64,000 nucleotides of DNA from Zophobihabitans entericus (GCF_011745665.1 NZ_CP050253.1:1711418-1775417), one strand, 5' to 3'. Shown: positions 49,757-60,496, counted from the first letter of the stretch. A program made the numbers and translations. Notes: generated from the sequence alone by a model not told the origin.

Positions 49757-50332
49757 TTATTGTTTAACCCAGCGTTCCAGATTTTTAGGAAAGTAGTTAT
49801 CCATTTGTTCCAGTAGTGAAAGTGGGTTATCAGTCACAATTAACGTCTCATAAAAACTTTCACGAATAAACCCTTCCTGTACTGAATGTTTTAGAAATGA
49901 GATCATTGGATTATAAAAACCAGAAATATTAAAGAGTGAAACGGGTTTTTTATGATAACCAATTTGAGCACCAGTCCAGACTTCGTACAGCTCTTCAAGA
50001 GTACCGGTACCACCTGGCATAGCAATAAAACCATCAGCAAGTTCTGACATTCTGGCTTTTCGTTGATGCATATCCTGCACTATTTCCAGCTGTGTGATCC
50101 CTTTATGAGCGGTTTCAGCTTTGACCAGACGCTCCGGAATAATACCAATGACTTCACCACCATGTTCAAGCACAGAGTTGGCAATAATACCCATCAAACC
50201 TCTATTACCACCACCATAAACTAAATTACGGCTTTGTTCTGCCAGAGTTTTGCCTAACTGGTAAGCATAATCTTTATATTCTGAACGTGTGCCTTCACTG
50301 GCACCACAATAAACACAAATATTCTTTTTCAT
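49757..50332 (-). CDS. LOG-family nucleotide 5'-monophosphate phosphoribohydrolase
   Basis: 191 residues from the ATG at 50332 (MKKNICVYCGASEGTR); the longer frame from 50380 adds an unrelated hydrophobic N-terminus. Rossmann-fold motifs: VYGGGNRGLMG and the LOG signature PGGTGTLEELYEVWT with the upstream catalytic arginine in QRKARM. Family members cleave cytokinin-type or purine/pyrimidine ribosyl monophosphates; in enterobacteria the role is nucleotide salvage. Convergent with fruK, 34 bases apart. Confidence 0.87.
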   Translation of the reverse strand: MKKNICVYCGASEGTRSEYKDYAYQLGKTLAEQSRNLVYGGGNRGLMGIIANSVLEHGGEVIGIIPERLVKAETAHKGITQLEIVQDMHQRKARMSELADGFIAMPGGTGTLEELYEVWTGAQIGYHKKPVSLFNISGFYNPMISFLKHSVQEGFIRESFYETLIVTDNPLSLLEQMDNYFPKNLERWVKQ

Positions 50333-50469
50333 GGTAAAGCACAAACTTATTAATAAATAGAGTGATAAAAATTCTAACATGATTTCTATTACCGGTAATT
50401 ATCTATTCATAAGAAAATGAAAAAATGATTAGATGCTGACCAGTTAAAGTCATTTTTCCCGGTTTGGCG

Positions 50470-50498
50470 TTGACATAAGAGGAAGAGACAGATAATAT
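50470..50498 (+). promoter_or_regulatory. Promoter of tRNA-Asn
   Basis: Consensus -35 TTGACA (50470-50475), 17-base spacer, TAATAT (50493-50498), about 18 bases ahead of the tRNA. Confidence 0.8.
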
Positions 50499-50515
50499 CT
50501 TTGCCATTAAACTAT

Positions 50516-50591
50516 TCCTCCATAGCTCAGTCGGTAGAGCGACGGACTGTTAATCCGCAGGTCACTGGTTCGAGCCCAGTTGGAGGAGCCA
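50516..50591 (+). tRNA. asnT: tRNA-Asn (anticodon GTT)
   Basis: 76 bases with CCA encoded. Acceptor TCCTCCA / TGGAGGA, anticodon loop CTGTTAA, T-arm GGTTCGAGCCC. Single gene between the LOG gene and a decarboxylase. Confidence 0.98.
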
Positions 50592-50646
50592 TATTAGAGT
50601 TTTGGAATATTTATCAGGTTATAAATATTCGGAAATTCAGTCAGTT

Positions 50647-50684
50647 AAAGCCCTCATGTATACAATATACATGAGGGCTTTTTG
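50647..50684. terminator. Terminator after tRNA-Asn, bidirectional
   Basis: AAAGCCCTCATGTATA / TATACATGAGGGCTTT: a 16-bp perfect stem with a short loop followed by TTTG. It can end tRNA-Asn transcription and that of the convergent decarboxylase. Confidence 0.9.
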
Positions 50685-50730
50685 TTTATAGTTATTTTAT
50701 AATATTACTTTCAGCTAAAAGTAGTTCATC

Positions 50731-52188
50731 CTATAGCTTAGATGAATCCAAAGAATGTGATTTATTATTTGATAATAAATTATCAAGGACTTCTGCCACT
50801 GCTTTAATCGACATTTCAATATCCGCTTCCGTTGTTTGCCAGCCACATACAGATATTCTCATACAGCGTCTGCCATTCCAGGTTGTCCCACCGACAAAAA
50901 GTTTGCCAGAAGCATTAATTTTATTAATAACCAGATCGGTGAAAGCATCATTTTCCTGTTCGGTATAGGGTATTTGAGGATTTACAAAACGAATTAATCC
51001 CTGATTAATCGTTGGTTCCCAAATGATTTCTGCACCTTTAAGTTTACCTATGCCTATAGTTAACCTGTGAGCATACTGACAGCATCTTTCAATCAGGTCT
51101 GCGATTCCGTTAGTACCTAATTGCCTGATAGCTGCATAAGTTGGTACGCCTCTGCCTCTTCTTGACCATTCAGGATTCCAGTCAAACTGATCTCTGGCGG
51201 TATCAGCATGAGTCAGATAACTTGCACGCAGAGACATAGAGGCTTTATGTGCTTCATTATTTTTAACAAAGGCATAACCACAATCATAGGGGATATTTAG
51301 CCATTTATGCCCGTCTGTTGCCCAGGAATCTGCGTATTCTACTCCATTTAGCATGTGACAATATTTATTACTGGCATTTGCCCATAAACCAAAAGCACCA
51401 TCTACATGGACCCAGGCATTGTATGCATGTGCTAATGGAATGATTTCATTGAAATTATCATAAACTCCGGTATTGATATCACCAGCACATAGCTGGACGA
51501 TGACAGGTTTACCTTTAAACTCCTCAAGGGCGATTTGCAGACTATCAAGTTTTAGCTGCCCACTTTCATTGATTTCAAGCGGTTTAATAGATTCACTACC
51601 CAAGCCTAAAAATCTTGCCGCTCTTTCAACAGAGGCATGTAATAATTTGTTGGTCAGAATATAAATTTGTGGTGCACCGGATAATCCTTTTACTTCCACG
51701 TCCCATGAGTGTTTTTTCAACAGAGCATTACGTGCGGTAGCAAGACAGGTGAAATGCGCCATTTGACAACCGGTTGTAATTGCAAAACTTGACAGCTGTG
51801 GTAAACCCAGAATTGTTTTTAGCCATTCACCAACGACTTCCTCAATGACGGCTTCAGCCGGGGAACAGGCATATAAAGCAGCATTTTGATCCCATGTTGA
51901 TGTTAACCAGTCGGCCGCAAGTGCTGCCGGAATACAGCCTCCTATAACCCAGGCAAAGAATCTACCACCGGCACTACCTAATAAACCACCATCAACATCT
52001 TTTACCAGTTCACTGATAACGGTGTCAGCAGATTCACCATAAGTATTTAATGGTTTGTTTAAGTCTTGTCGTAGTGATTCCAGACTTTTTGTAGCACACA
52101 CATCATCGTATTCAAGTTTATTCAGATAATCCATGGCATATTTCAACGTATTATTTAAAACGGCATACTGTTCATTTTGTTTAGTCAT
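50731..52188 (-). CDS. PLP-dependent group II amino-acid decarboxylase family protein
   Basis: 485 residues of the aromatic-L-amino-acid/glutamate/tyrosine decarboxylase fold. PLP lysine is Lys295 in SWATDGHKWLNIPYDCGY; the stacking HVDGAFGLWA (His261, Asp263) precedes it. N-terminal GSAGGRFFAWVIGG is typical of the YhjX/aspartate-type subgroup annotated only as PLP-dependent decarboxylase. No antiporter gene (as in tyrosine or glutamate decarboxylase acid-resistance pairs) is adjacent, so the substrate is open. Single gene; the 320 bases upstream are AT-rich and should hold its promoter. Confidence 0.87.
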   Translation of the reverse strand: MTKQNEQYAVLNNTLKYAMDYLNKLEYDDVCATKSLESLRQDLNKPLNTYGESADTVISELVKDVDGGLLGSAGGRFFAWVIGGCIPAALAADWLTSTWDQNAALYACSPAEAVIEEVVGEWLKTILGLPQLSSFAITTGCQMAHFTCLATARNALLKKHSWDVEVKGLSGAPQIYILTNKLLHASVERAARFLGLGSESIKPLEINESGQLKLDSLQIALEEFKGKPVIVQLCAGDINTGVYDNFNEIIPLAHAYNAWVHVDGAFGLWANASNKYCHMLNGVEYADSWATDGHKWLNIPYDCGYAFVKNNEAHKASMSLRASYLTHADTARDQFDWNPEWSRRGRGVPTYAAIRQLGTNGIADLIERCCQYAHRLTIGIGKLKGAEIIWEPTINQGLIRFVNPQIPYTEQENDAFTDLVINKINASGKLFVGGTTWNGRRCMRISVCGWQTTEADIEMSIKAVAEVLDNLLSNNKSHSLDSSKL

Positions 52189-52456
52189 CTTTATTGCTCC
52201 TTAAGCTCCCTTAAAAATGATACTAGGGATTTGCTATTTAATTCATTATATAGAGCGACTGACAAAATATACGCTGTTTTCGGACATGTATATTGTATAA
52301 AAATGATTTATTTGTAGGGCTTTCTGCTGGCTATAAAAAGTATATTATTCTGAATATATAAAAGAGATATCAGGCTGAGCTTTCTACATTAGAGCGGAAT
52401 TTAGGGATATATTAGGTAAATTATAACTATTTGATTTTTTTGGTGTTTTTTAAATA

Positions 52457-52484
52457 AAAGCCTCTAATTATTTAGAGGCTTTAT
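52457..52484 (-). terminator. Terminator of the autotransporter gene
   Basis: On the minus strand AAAGCCTCTAA / TTAGAGGCTTT followed by TATTT; placed 26 bases after the stop. Bases 52189-52456 beyond it show no gene. Confidence 0.85.
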
Positions 52485-52509
52485 AGTGATATTTAGTATT
52501 ACTCAAAAA

Positions 52510-55119
52510 TTAGAATGAATAACGGATTCCGATGTTACCTGCATAAGGCATACTAGAGTCTTTAGCTTTCATATAATTGATTTCTGCATAAGCACTAAAA
52601 CCATTAGTAAGGTTAGTTGTTGCACCTAAACCAACTTTAACTGCCGCACCTGAGATATCGTTATTAAAGCTATCTTCATCATTAATATATACTTTGTTGC
52701 GATCGACAAACTCATAGTTAACCGCTAAACGCATATATGGTTTGAAGTCACCACCGTCAAAAGTAAAGTTGTAACCGGCAACACTACCAACTTCAGTTTT
52801 GAAGCTACTTGCATTATCGATTTCTGCTTTTAAGCCATTACTTAATGTGTAATCAGCGCTACCAGCGTAGAAACCAGAAATAAGTACATAAGGTGCAGCA
52901 AACAGATTATCTTGCTCTAAGTGTTTACCTAATTCGAAAGAGACACCTAAACCTGATAAGTTATATTGGCCAGTCACTTTATCGCCATTAGTTGAAACAG
53001 CGTCAGTTTTGTTTCTGAAGTGGTTATACTTCATTACATAGTCAGCATACCAGCCGGAATTACCAATGTAGCTACCATAAAAACCAGCAGTATAACTATC
53101 TACCTTACCATCGCCACCACGTCTGAAATCAATATCAGAACGAGAGTAACCGACCATCGCACCAACATGAAGTGTACCATCAGCTTTTTCTTCTGCACGG
53201 TCAAAACCAATTACAAAGCCGTTCATGTCTTGCTTATAGTTAGCACCCTGATCGTGATCTACTTTATAACGACTGGTAATGTATTTACCCCAGACACCAT
53301 TTTGTAGAGTATTGTTTTCAAGCTCGCCTAAACGTTGACGTAATGTTGATTGCTCGGCATCCCAAATTGTGGGTGTTACGTTAGCTACAGCAAGTACGGC
53401 ATCAGTTGTTGGTGTGGTAATAGTCAGACCAGTTGCAATTAAATGCCAGTCTTCCATATTTGTTGTACCGTTTGAACTATGTTGTAGCTCATACTGCACC
53501 ATGTAAGCACCTGCATCAGCACGACTTCTGGCTTTATTTAAAGTAAAACTATCATCTAATGAATTCTGACCAGCACTAATTAAGTGGTGAGTTCTGTCAC
53601 CTAAATTAGTACCAGAGTCATTAACTACTACCGTAAATAAATCCGGATCGGCAATTTTGTTCTCAACATATAAGAAGTCACCCTGACCATTATTAAGATT
53701 CGCATTCATGACGATAGTACCTGAACCGGTTAGGGTTTCTAGTTCTAGTCGGCTAAACTTGCCTGCATCACTCCCATCCTGACTACCAAAATGAATCAGA
53801 CCATTAGTTGAATTAAGAGTTTTAATTGTCGCTGTCGATTCTGTCGTATCTGCATTATGTTTGATATATAACTGAGCATCAGCACTTAAGAGTGATACTT
53901 CATTAGCCCAGGCACCTTTACCGCCAAGGTAGTTGTTACTCCAGTTATGAACGTCACCGCCTTCCATCGTTAATGTGCCGTTTTCAACATCGAGCGCTAA
54001 AGATGAATAACCACCATAAGCAATATTTACTCTACCACCATTTTTTACAGTAGTATTTAAGATACCGCCATGCTCATTAACATTGATTAAACCGCCATCA
54101 ACAGTAGTGTTCTCGGTATAGGCATACCACTCAACGCGTTGTTCACCACCGGCATAAATTGTGGCGTTAGTTGCTTTTTGACCACGGTTAAGGATGGAGT
54201 TTTGACCTTCCCATTGCTTGTTACTTTCACGCCAATAACCTTGTTGGCTACTGACAATTTGTAGTCCATAGACTTTGGTATTATCTGCAATACCGGCCTG
54301 AACACGTTGTGTACCGCCAGCATAAATTGTACTGTCCTGATCGGCAATATCGTTATCATCTGAGCCGGCATAAACTAATTGGTATGCACCATCATAAACT
54401 TTAGTTTCAATAGATTTACCACTGGCCAGCTGATAACTACCTGCACCACTGATATGACTATTTTTAGCGGTACCGCCCCAGATATACTGAATACCGCCAT
54501 TGATAACGATAGTATCTTCAGCATAAGCGTTATCACTGGTCACCATCAGGCGTTGTTCACCACCATCAACGATAGTAGCTTGCGCATAAGCATAATCACC
54601 AAGAACCTGAGTACCACCCGTTTTGACTAGTGTATTGTATGCTTCAGCATTTTTACGAAGACTTAAGCTACCACGATCTTCAATGATGGTGTCATAACCT
54701 TTGGTACCTTCTTGTAAAACTAAGACACCAATATGTTTATCACTGGCGGCACCTTTTACAATAGTGCCCACGGCAATACCTGTGCCATAAATATCCATCT
54801 GAACGGAATCCAGTGTTGTGTTAAAGCTGGACGCACCATCACGCATCCAAATTTGCTGGGTCGCTAATTCCGATGTAATCGTTCGGGTGAGTGTTTCACC
54901 ACTCAGGAACTTCTTACCATCTAAAGCAATAAGATTTTTACTCTGCCAGGACGTTATGATTTGATCAAAACCACTGGAGTATTCAGGATTATCTAAAATC
55001 AGTTTGATATCTGGGGTCGCCTCTTTTGGCGGAAAACTATCAGGGACAGTTTCAGCAAAAACAGGCAATGACATTGTAAATAACACTGGAAGTGTTAAGA
55101 CAGGCTTAACAAATTTCAT
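52510..55119 (-). CDS. Autotransporter adhesin-like protein (type Va secretion)
   Basis: 869 residues from the ATG at 55119, which has GGAG 9-12 bases upstream; the ATG at 55134 lacks one. Signal peptide MKFVKPVLTLPVLFTMSLPVFA-ETV. The passenger (about 30-560) consists of AIDA/pertactin-like beta-helix rungs with repeated GGTQRV, GGEQRV and GGLINV type turns (about 150-420), then a C-terminal 12-strand autotransporter beta-barrel (about 590-869) ending in IGIRYSF, the terminal aromatic residue required for BamA recognition. Surface adhesion is the likely role; no protease triad or passenger cysteine is seen. Confidence 0.9.
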   Translation of the reverse strand: MKFVKPVLTLPVLFTMSLPVFAETVPDSFPPKEATPDIKLILDNPEYSSGFDQIITSWQSKNLIALDGKKFLSGETLTRTITSELATQQIWMRDGASSFNTTLDSVQMDIYGTGIAVGTIVKGAASDKHIGVLVLQEGTKGYDTIIEDRGSLSLRKNAEAYNTLVKTGGTQVLGDYAYAQATIVDGGEQRLMVTSDNAYAEDTIVINGGIQYIWGGTAKNSHISGAGSYQLASGKSIETKVYDGAYQLVYAGSDDNDIADQDSTIYAGGTQRVQAGIADNTKVYGLQIVSSQQGYWRESNKQWEGQNSILNRGQKATNATIYAGGEQRVEWYAYTENTTVDGGLINVNEHGGILNTTVKNGGRVNIAYGGYSSLALDVENGTLTMEGGDVHNWSNNYLGGKGAWANEVSLLSADAQLYIKHNADTTESTATIKTLNSTNGLIHFGSQDGSDAGKFSRLELETLTGSGTIVMNANLNNGQGDFLYVENKIADPDLFTVVVNDSGTNLGDRTHHLISAGQNSLDDSFTLNKARSRADAGAYMVQYELQHSSNGTTNMEDWHLIATGLTITTPTTDAVLAVANVTPTIWDAEQSTLRQRLGELENNTLQNGVWGKYITSRYKVDHDQGANYKQDMNGFVIGFDRAEEKADGTLHVGAMVGYSRSDIDFRRGGDGKVDSYTAGFYGSYIGNSGWYADYVMKYNHFRNKTDAVSTNGDKVTGQYNLSGLGVSFELGKHLEQDNLFAAPYVLISGFYAGSADYTLSNGLKAEIDNASSFKTEVGSVAGYNFTFDGGDFKPYMRLAVNYEFVDRNKVYINDEDSFNNDISGAAVKVGLGATTNLTNGFSAYAEINYMKAKDSSMPYAGNIGIRYSF

Positions 55120-55134
55120 TACATTCTTCTCCAT

Positions 55135-55580
55135 TCTATACTTTATTTCTTTATCTGTTATTTTAAATAACTAACTTATTGATAAATTGTTTTTATTTTT
55201 ATTTAATCTGTGTAAAGTCAAATTGTTTACTTAATGTAAAAAATCGTCCATGTGCAATGTGACATTTGGTTGGGTTATTCGGGAAAATATTGAGAAATTT
55301 AAATCATTTAAGTTTGCTCGTGACCTAATTTTGCGTAATACCGCACAAAATTTGTGTGGAATTATATACATTAGCAATAATTTGTATATAACGGTTTCGT
55401 CTATTTCTGTTATAAACGTAATGAAATGTTAATATATTTATTAAGAAACGCGATTAACTTTTTGTAATAATACATTTTTTAAAAATGTAAATTTTTACAA
55501 AACTTACCTGCAAAAGTAAGCTAAAGTAAATTTAATTTTACTGCTTTTTACAAATTAAATAGAAGATAATAAAAAATACT
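55135..55580. other. AT-rich gap between the divergent autotransporter and recA genes
   Basis: About 450 bases with no supported gene. It should carry the autotransporter promoter. An open frame at 55250-55432 has no ribosome site or recognisable protein. Confidence 0.5.
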
Positions 55581-55607
55581 TGATACTGTATAATAATACA
55601 GTATAAT
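55580..55607 (+). promoter_or_regulatory. SOS-controlled recA promoter with LexA box
   Basis: -35 TTGATA (55580-55585) and -10 TATAAT (55602-55607) are separated by exactly the 16-base LexA box CTGTATAATAATACAG (55586-55601), giving the extended palindrome 55583-55604. The arrangement is essentially that of the E. coli recA promoter (TTGATACTGTATGAGCATACAGTATAAT), with LexA covering both elements. Confidence 0.97.
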
Positions 55608-55632
55608 TGCAAAATCTAAATATCACTAACGA

Positions 55633-56685
55633 ATGATGGATACTAATATTATGAACGAGAACAAACAACGCGCTTTATCAGCTGCATTAAGTCAAATTGA
55701 AAAACAATTCGGTAAAGGCTCTATCATGCGTTTAGGGGATACCCAGACTCTTGATGTAGATAAGATTTCTACAGGCTCTTTAGGATTAGATATTGCACTT
55801 GGCATTGGTGGTTTACCAATGGGACGTATTGTTGAAATCTTCGGGCCTGAATCTTCAGGTAAAACGACATTAACATTATCGGTTATTGCTCAGGCGCAAA
55901 AACAAGGTAAAACTTGTGCATTTATCGATGCGGAGCATGCATTAGATCCTATCTATGCTGCTAAATTAGGTGTTCAGGTTGATGACTTACTGGTTTCACA
56001 ACCAGATACTGGTGAACAGGCGCTGGAAATCTGTGATGCATTAGTTCGTTCTGGTGCGGTTGATGTGGTGATTGTTGACTCCGTGGCAGCTTTAACACCA
56101 AGAGCAGAAATTGAAGGTGAAATGGGTGATTCTCATATGGGATTACAAGCTCGTTTGATGTCTCAGGCTCTGCGTAAACTAACCGCCAATATTAAAAATG
56201 CTAACTGTTTAGTTGTATTTATCAACCAGATTCGTATGAAAATTGGTGTCATGTTTGGTAACCCGGAAACAACAACGGGTGGTAATGCTTTAAAATTCTA
56301 TGCTTCTGTACGTCTTGATATTCGCCGTATTGGTTCAGTGAAAGAGGGTGAGGATGTCATTGGTAGTGACACTCGTGTTAAAGTCGTAAAAAACAAAGTC
56401 GCTGCTCCATTCAGACAAGCTGAATTCCAGATTCTGTATGGTTGTGGTATCTCTAAAGAAGGCGAATTAATTGATTTAGGTGTTAAACATAAATTAGTTG
56501 ATAAAGCGGGTGCTTGGTACAGCTACAATGGCGAAAAAATTGGTCAGGGTAAAGCAAATTCAATGAAATATATTCAGGAGCATCCGGAAGTTTCTGCTGA
56601 ACTGGAAGAGAAACTACGTGAGCTTTTATTAAATAGTCCTGCTCATTTTGCTGAAGAAGATGCTTCAGAGAGTAGTGAAGATTAA
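55633..56685 (+). CDS. recA: Recombinase RecA
   Basis: Homologous recombination and SOS co-protease. 350 residues as drawn from 55633; ATGs at 55636 and 55651 are alternatives, and 55651 ([19 protein letters not shown]) best fits the E. coli MAIDENKQKAL start. Walker A GPESSGKT, Walker [13 protein letters not shown], loops L1 and L2 ([27 protein letters not shown]) are conserved. The acidic C-terminus [10 protein letters not shown] is normal. recX follows. Confidence 0.98.
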   Translation: MMDTNIMNENKQRALSAALSQIEKQFGKGSIMRLGDTQTLDVDKISTGSLGLDIALGIGGLPMGRIVEIFGPESSGKTTLTLSVIAQAQKQGKTCAFIDAEHALDPIYAAKLGVQVDDLLVSQPDTGEQALEICDALVRSGAVDVVIVDSVAALTPRAEIEGEMGDSHMGLQARLMSQALRKLTANIKNANCLVVFINQIRMKIGVMFGNPETTTGGNALKFYASVRLDIRRIGSVKEGEDVIGSDTRVKVVKNKVAAPFRQAEFQILYGCGISKEGELIDLGVKHKLVDKAGAWYSYNGEKIGQGKANSMKYIQEHPEVSAELEEKLRELLLNSPAHFAEEDASESSED

Positions 56686-56693
56686 TTGACATT

Positions 56694-57233
56694 GTGGATA
56701 TATCATCCTGTATCACATCTTATAGTTTAATCCTTAATAAAGCTGTGCATTTACTTGCACAGCGGGATTATACGGAAAGTATTCTTCGTAAAAAACTGCA
56801 ACTTTTTGCATTTCAACAAGCCCAAAAGAAATTATCCAAATCTTTTGAATCTGACTCTCTTGAAGAGTTATCTGAACAAGTCCAGCGTGCACATGATAAA
56901 GTTATCCGGCAAGTGATTGATTACTGCTATTTGCACCATCTGCTTAATGATAAACAATATATTGAACAATACTTAGCTATGCGTAGCCGTAAAGGCTATG
57001 GTAAAAACCATATTATTATGGATTTAAAGCAAAAAGGTGTTATACCCGCAGATATTGTGTCTGTTTTAGAAGAGTATGATATTAACTGGATTAGTGTTGC
57101 TAAACTTACAATAGAAAAGAAATTTAAAGTTTTGGATAAGAAAGATATTAAACAAAAAAACAGAGTTTATCGATTTTTACTCTCCAGAGGTTTTTCTCAA
57201 GCAGAAATTCAACACGCCTATCAACAAATATGA
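56694..57233 (+). CDS. recX: RecA regulatory protein RecX
   Basis: 179-residue inhibitor of RecA filaments, all-helical with three tandem repeats. GTG start at 56694, eight bases after recA, so it is expressed with recA by read-through. N-terminal MDISSCITSY, core YTESILRKKLQLF and IEQYLAMRSRKGYGKNHIIM. Longer than the 166-residue E. coli protein, with an added charged linker (KKLSKSFESDSLEEL). Confidence 0.9.
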   Translation: MDISSCITSYSLILNKAVHLLAQRDYTESILRKKLQLFAFQQAQKKLSKSFESDSLEELSEQVQRAHDKVIRQVIDYCYLHHLLNDKQYIEQYLAMRSRKGYGKNHIIMDLKQKGVIPADIVSVLEEYDINWISVAKLTIEKKFKVLDKKDIKQKNRVYRFLLSRGFSQAEIQHAYQQI

Positions 57234-57562
57234 CTTATCTTATTAATTTCTCAAAACTGAATAATTTATAAGTAAAATAAGCATTTATAAGATAAAATGA
57301 ATTGTAAGCAATTTGTTTTCGAAAAATTTACATTATTCAAGATGCTTTTTTATACAATTATTCAAAAATTTAGACGACAGATATACTAAAATATTTATTA
57401 ATACAGTATATTAGTATATTCGAATTAAACGCTGAATAGGCGGGAAGCTTAATTCAACAATTTTATCAAATTGATAATACAAATCTCTAATATATTAATT
57501 TCAATAAAATCAATTAATAATACTCATATTATTGGTTTTGTATTCATTTAAACTGGAATTTA
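57234..57562. promoter_or_regulatory. AT-rich alaS leader with an inverted repeat
   Basis: No gene in 329 bases. ATATACTAA (57381-57389) and TTAGTATAT (57411-57419) form an inverted repeat in the middle. E. coli AlaRS represses its own gene through a palindrome at its promoter; whether these arms serve similarly is only a guess. TTTTGTATTCA-type sequence precedes alaS. Confidence 0.35.
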
Positions 57563-60196
57563 ATGATGAATAAAAGTACTGCTGAAATACGTCAAATGTT
57601 TCTTGATTTTTTTCATGGAAAAGGCCATGAAGTTGTGAGTAGTAGTTCTTTGGTTCCGCATAATGACCCAACATTACTCTTTACTAACGCAGGGATGAAC
57701 CAATTTAAAGATGTATTTTTGGGACAAGATAAACGTTCATATAGTCGTGCAACCACAGCACAGCGTTGCGTTCGTGCAGGCGGAAAACACAACGATCTCG
57801 ATAATGTAGGATATACAGCACGTCATCATACCTTCTTTGAAATGTTAGGTAATTTCAGTTTTGGTGACTATTTTAAAGAGAATGCAATTAAGTACGCATG
57901 GGAATTATTAACTGATAAAAATTGGTTTAATTTACCAAAAGACCGTCTATACGTCACTGTTTATGCAACCGATGACGAGGCTTTTGATATTTGGGAAAAG
58001 AAAGTAGGTGTCCCAAAAGAACGTATTATTCGTATTGGTGACAACAAAGGTGCTCCGTATGCGTCAGATAACTTCTGGCAAATGGGAGACACAGGTCCTT
58101 GTGGCCCATGTACCGAAATTTTCTATGATCATGGCGATCATATTTGGGGTGGATTACCAGGTACTCCAGAAGAAGACGGTGACCGATTTATTGAGATTTG
58201 GAACCTGGTTTTCATGCAGTTTAATCGTCAGGCCAATGGTGAGTTTAAACCACTACCAAAACCTTCTGTTGACACCGGTATGGGCCTTGAACGTATAGCT
58301 GCTGTTTTACAGCATGTAAACTCTAACTATGAAATTGATTTATTCGATAAATTAATTCGTAGCACGGCTGGTGTAATTGGTACCCAGGATTTAGCGAATA
58401 AATCACTCCGTGTTATTGCTGACCATATTCGTTCATGTTCTTATTTGATTGCTGACGGTGTTGTTCCTTCTAATGAAGGTCGTGGTTATGTGTTGCGTCG
58501 TATTATTCGTCGTGCGGTACGTCATGGTCATATGCTTGGTGCGAAAGATATTTTCTTCTATAAATTAGTTCAGCCACTTATTGATGTAATGGAAAGTGCT
58601 GCAAGTGATTTGAAAGCACAACAAAATTTTGTTGAGACAACTCTCAAAACGGAAGAAGAGCAGTTCCTAAAAACCTTAGAAAGGGGTTTATTCTTATTAG
58701 ATCAGGAATTAGCTAAATTAACGGGTTCGGTGTTACCCGGAGAAGTTGCTTTTAAACTCTATGATACTTATGGATTTCCGTTAGATTTAATCGCTGACGT
58801 TTGTCGGGAAAAAGATATTACCGTCGATGAAGCTGGTTTTGAAAAAGCGATGGAAGCCCAAAGACAAAGAGCGCGAGAATCAAATAATTTTGGCGCTGAT
58901 TACAATAGCATTATTAAATCTGAAGTCGTTACCGAATTCTTAGGTTATAACGCGGTAGAAGCTCAGGGTAAAGTCGTTGAACTATTTCAAAATGGACAAA
59001 AGGTTCAACATGCAAATATTGGTGAACCTGTTGTTGTTATTTTAGATAAAACAACATTTTATGGTGAGTCTGGTGGTCAGGCGGGTGATAAAGGTCTGCT
59101 CACTGCAGCAGGTGTTGAATTTAGTGTCAGTGATGCCCAAAAATACGGTAAAGCTGTTGGTCATATTGGTCATTTAGTTTCAGGCTCCTTGAAAGTGGGA
59201 GATATCATTACCACTGTTATTGATACAGAGCTTAGAGAGAGAACTAAATCAAATCACTCAGCAACGCATTTATTACAGGCTGCTTTACAACGTATTTTAG
59301 GTGCCCATGTGCATCAAAAGGGTTCTTTAGTTAATGCCAACTATTTGCGTTTTGACTTTTCTCATAGTGAGCCGGTAACGGCAAGTCAGATTGTTGAAAT
59401 TGAGAATTTGGTGAATCAACAAGTACGTCGCAATTTACCTGTTGAAATTGAGATCATGGCAATTGAAGCAGCTAAAAGTAAAGGCGCAATGGCACTATTT
59501 GGTGAGAAATATGAAGATCAGGTGCGCGTCCTGACTATGGGTGATTTCTCTATCGAGCTTTGTGGTGGTACCCATGTAAACAGAACCGGAGATATTGGTT
59601 TATTCCGTATCAGTTCTGAATCAGGAATTGCTGCAGGAGTGCGCCGTATTGAAGCGGTCACAGGACAGGTTGCATTAAACCATGTTCATCAGGATTTACA
59701 GCAGTTAAATCAAATTGGTCAGCTTGTTAAAGCTGATAAAGCGAGTTCAGTTGATCGTGTAGCTCAACTTATTGAACAAACAAAACAATTAGAGAAAACA
59801 ATCCAGCAGTTAAAAGAACAAAGTGCTGCGCAGGAAGGTGCACAACTGATTCAACAAGCAGTAAAAGTAAATGGTATAAGCATACTTGTCGCTCAAATCG
59901 ACAATATTGAGCCAAAAGTTATGCGAACAATGATCGATGACTTAAAGAATCAAATTAAGTCAGGTGTTGTTATTTTAGCGTCTGTATTTGAAGGTAAGAT
60001 TGGTCTTGCTGCAGGCGTGACACAAGATCTGATTAATCGGATTAAAGCTGGTGAACTGGTGTCAGAATTAGCATCTAAAGTTGGCGGTAAGGGTGGTGGA
60101 CGCCCGGATTTTGCCCAAGCAGGAGGCGTGGATATTCAGGCATTACCGGAGGCTTTGTCCTCTATCAAAGCAATGCTTAATGATAGATTAAATTAA
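57563..60196 (+). CDS. alaS: Alanyl-tRNA synthetase
   Basis: Class II synthetase charging tRNA-Ala. 877 residues from 57563; the next ATG at 57566 gives [10 protein letters not shown], matching E. coli (876). Motif region [19 protein letters not shown] at residues 27-45 region, motif 2/3 in [17 protein letters not shown] and [11 protein letters not shown], editing domain with zinc-binding HSATHLL and CGGTHV (about 560-670), C-Ala domain at the end ([15 protein letters not shown]). Order recA-recX-alaS-csrA as in E. coli. Confidence 0.98.
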   Translation: MMNKSTAEIRQMFLDFFHGKGHEVVSSSSLVPHNDPTLLFTNAGMNQFKDVFLGQDKRSYSRATTAQRCVRAGGKHNDLDNVGYTARHHTFFEMLGNFSFGDYFKENAIKYAWELLTDKNWFNLPKDRLYVTVYATDDEAFDIWEKKVGVPKERIIRIGDNKGAPYASDNFWQMGDTGPCGPCTEIFYDHGDHIWGGLPGTPEEDGDRFIEIWNLVFMQFNRQANGEFKPLPKPSVDTGMGLERIAAVLQHVNSNYEIDLFDKLIRSTAGVIGTQDLANKSLRVIADHIRSCSYLIADGVVPSNEGRGYVLRRIIRRAVRHGHMLGAKDIFFYKLVQPLIDVMESAASDLKAQQNFVETTLKTEEEQFLKTLERGLFLLDQELAKLTGSVLPGEVAFKLYDTYGFPLDLIADVCREKDITVDEAGFEKAMEAQRQRARESNNFGADYNSIIKSEVVTEFLGYNAVEAQGKVVELFQNGQKVQHANIGEPVVVILDKTTFYGESGGQAGDKGLLTAAGVEFSVSDAQKYGKAVGHIGHLVSGSLKVGDIITTVIDTELRERTKSNHSATHLLQAALQRILGAHVHQKGSLVNANYLRFDFSHSEPVTASQIVEIENLVNQQVRRNLPVEIEIMAIEAAKSKGAMALFGEKYEDQVRVLTMGDFSIELCGGTHVNRTGDIGLFRISSESGIAAGVRRIEAVTGQVALNHVHQDLQQLNQIGQLVKADKASSVDRVAQLIEQTKQLEKTIQQLKEQSAAQEGAQLIQQAVKVNGISILVAQIDNIEPKVMRTMIDDLKNQIKSGVVILASVFEGKIGLAAGVTQDLINRIKAGELVSELASKVGGKGGGRPDFAQAGGVDIQALPEALSSIKAMLNDRLN

Positions 60197-60222
60197 TATA
60201 ATTATAATTATTAGGAGGACTG

Positions 60223-60423
60223 ATGTTAATTTTAACCAGGAGAGTTGGTGAAACATTAATTATTGGCGATGATGTAGTGATAACTGTTCTTGGTGTTAAA
60301 GGTAATCAAGTACGCATCGGTATTAATGCACCTAAAGAGGTTTCTATCCACAGGGAAGAGATTTATAACCGTATTCATCAGGCAACAAAAGAGCAGGATG
60401 AACCAGACTCAGGACAAGAATAG
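60223..60423 (+). CDS. csrA: Carbon storage regulator CsrA
   Basis: RNA-binding regulator of glycogen, motility and biofilm mRNAs. 66 residues (E. coli 61): [20 protein letters not shown] with the RNA-binding Leu4/Arg6-7 strand and the [16 protein letters not shown] strand (Arg44). Strong AGGAGG ribosome site with overlapping GGA. C-terminus [10 protein letters not shown] is a variable tail. Followed by tRNA-Ser, as in E. coli. Confidence 0.97.
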   Translation: MLILTRRVGETLIIGDDVVITVLGVKGNQVRIGINAPKEVSIHREEIYNRIHQATKEQDEPDSGQE

Positions 60424-60496
60424 TGAGTCTATTTTTGTTTATTGTTAGAAATTGGGTATGAAATGCACAACTAACAGGTCTGAGGTAAAAAAATAA

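Noticed and set aside
55250-55432. 60-residue plus-strand frame upstream of recA
   Set aside because: No ribosome site, no recognisable protein and compositional match to the AT-rich gap.
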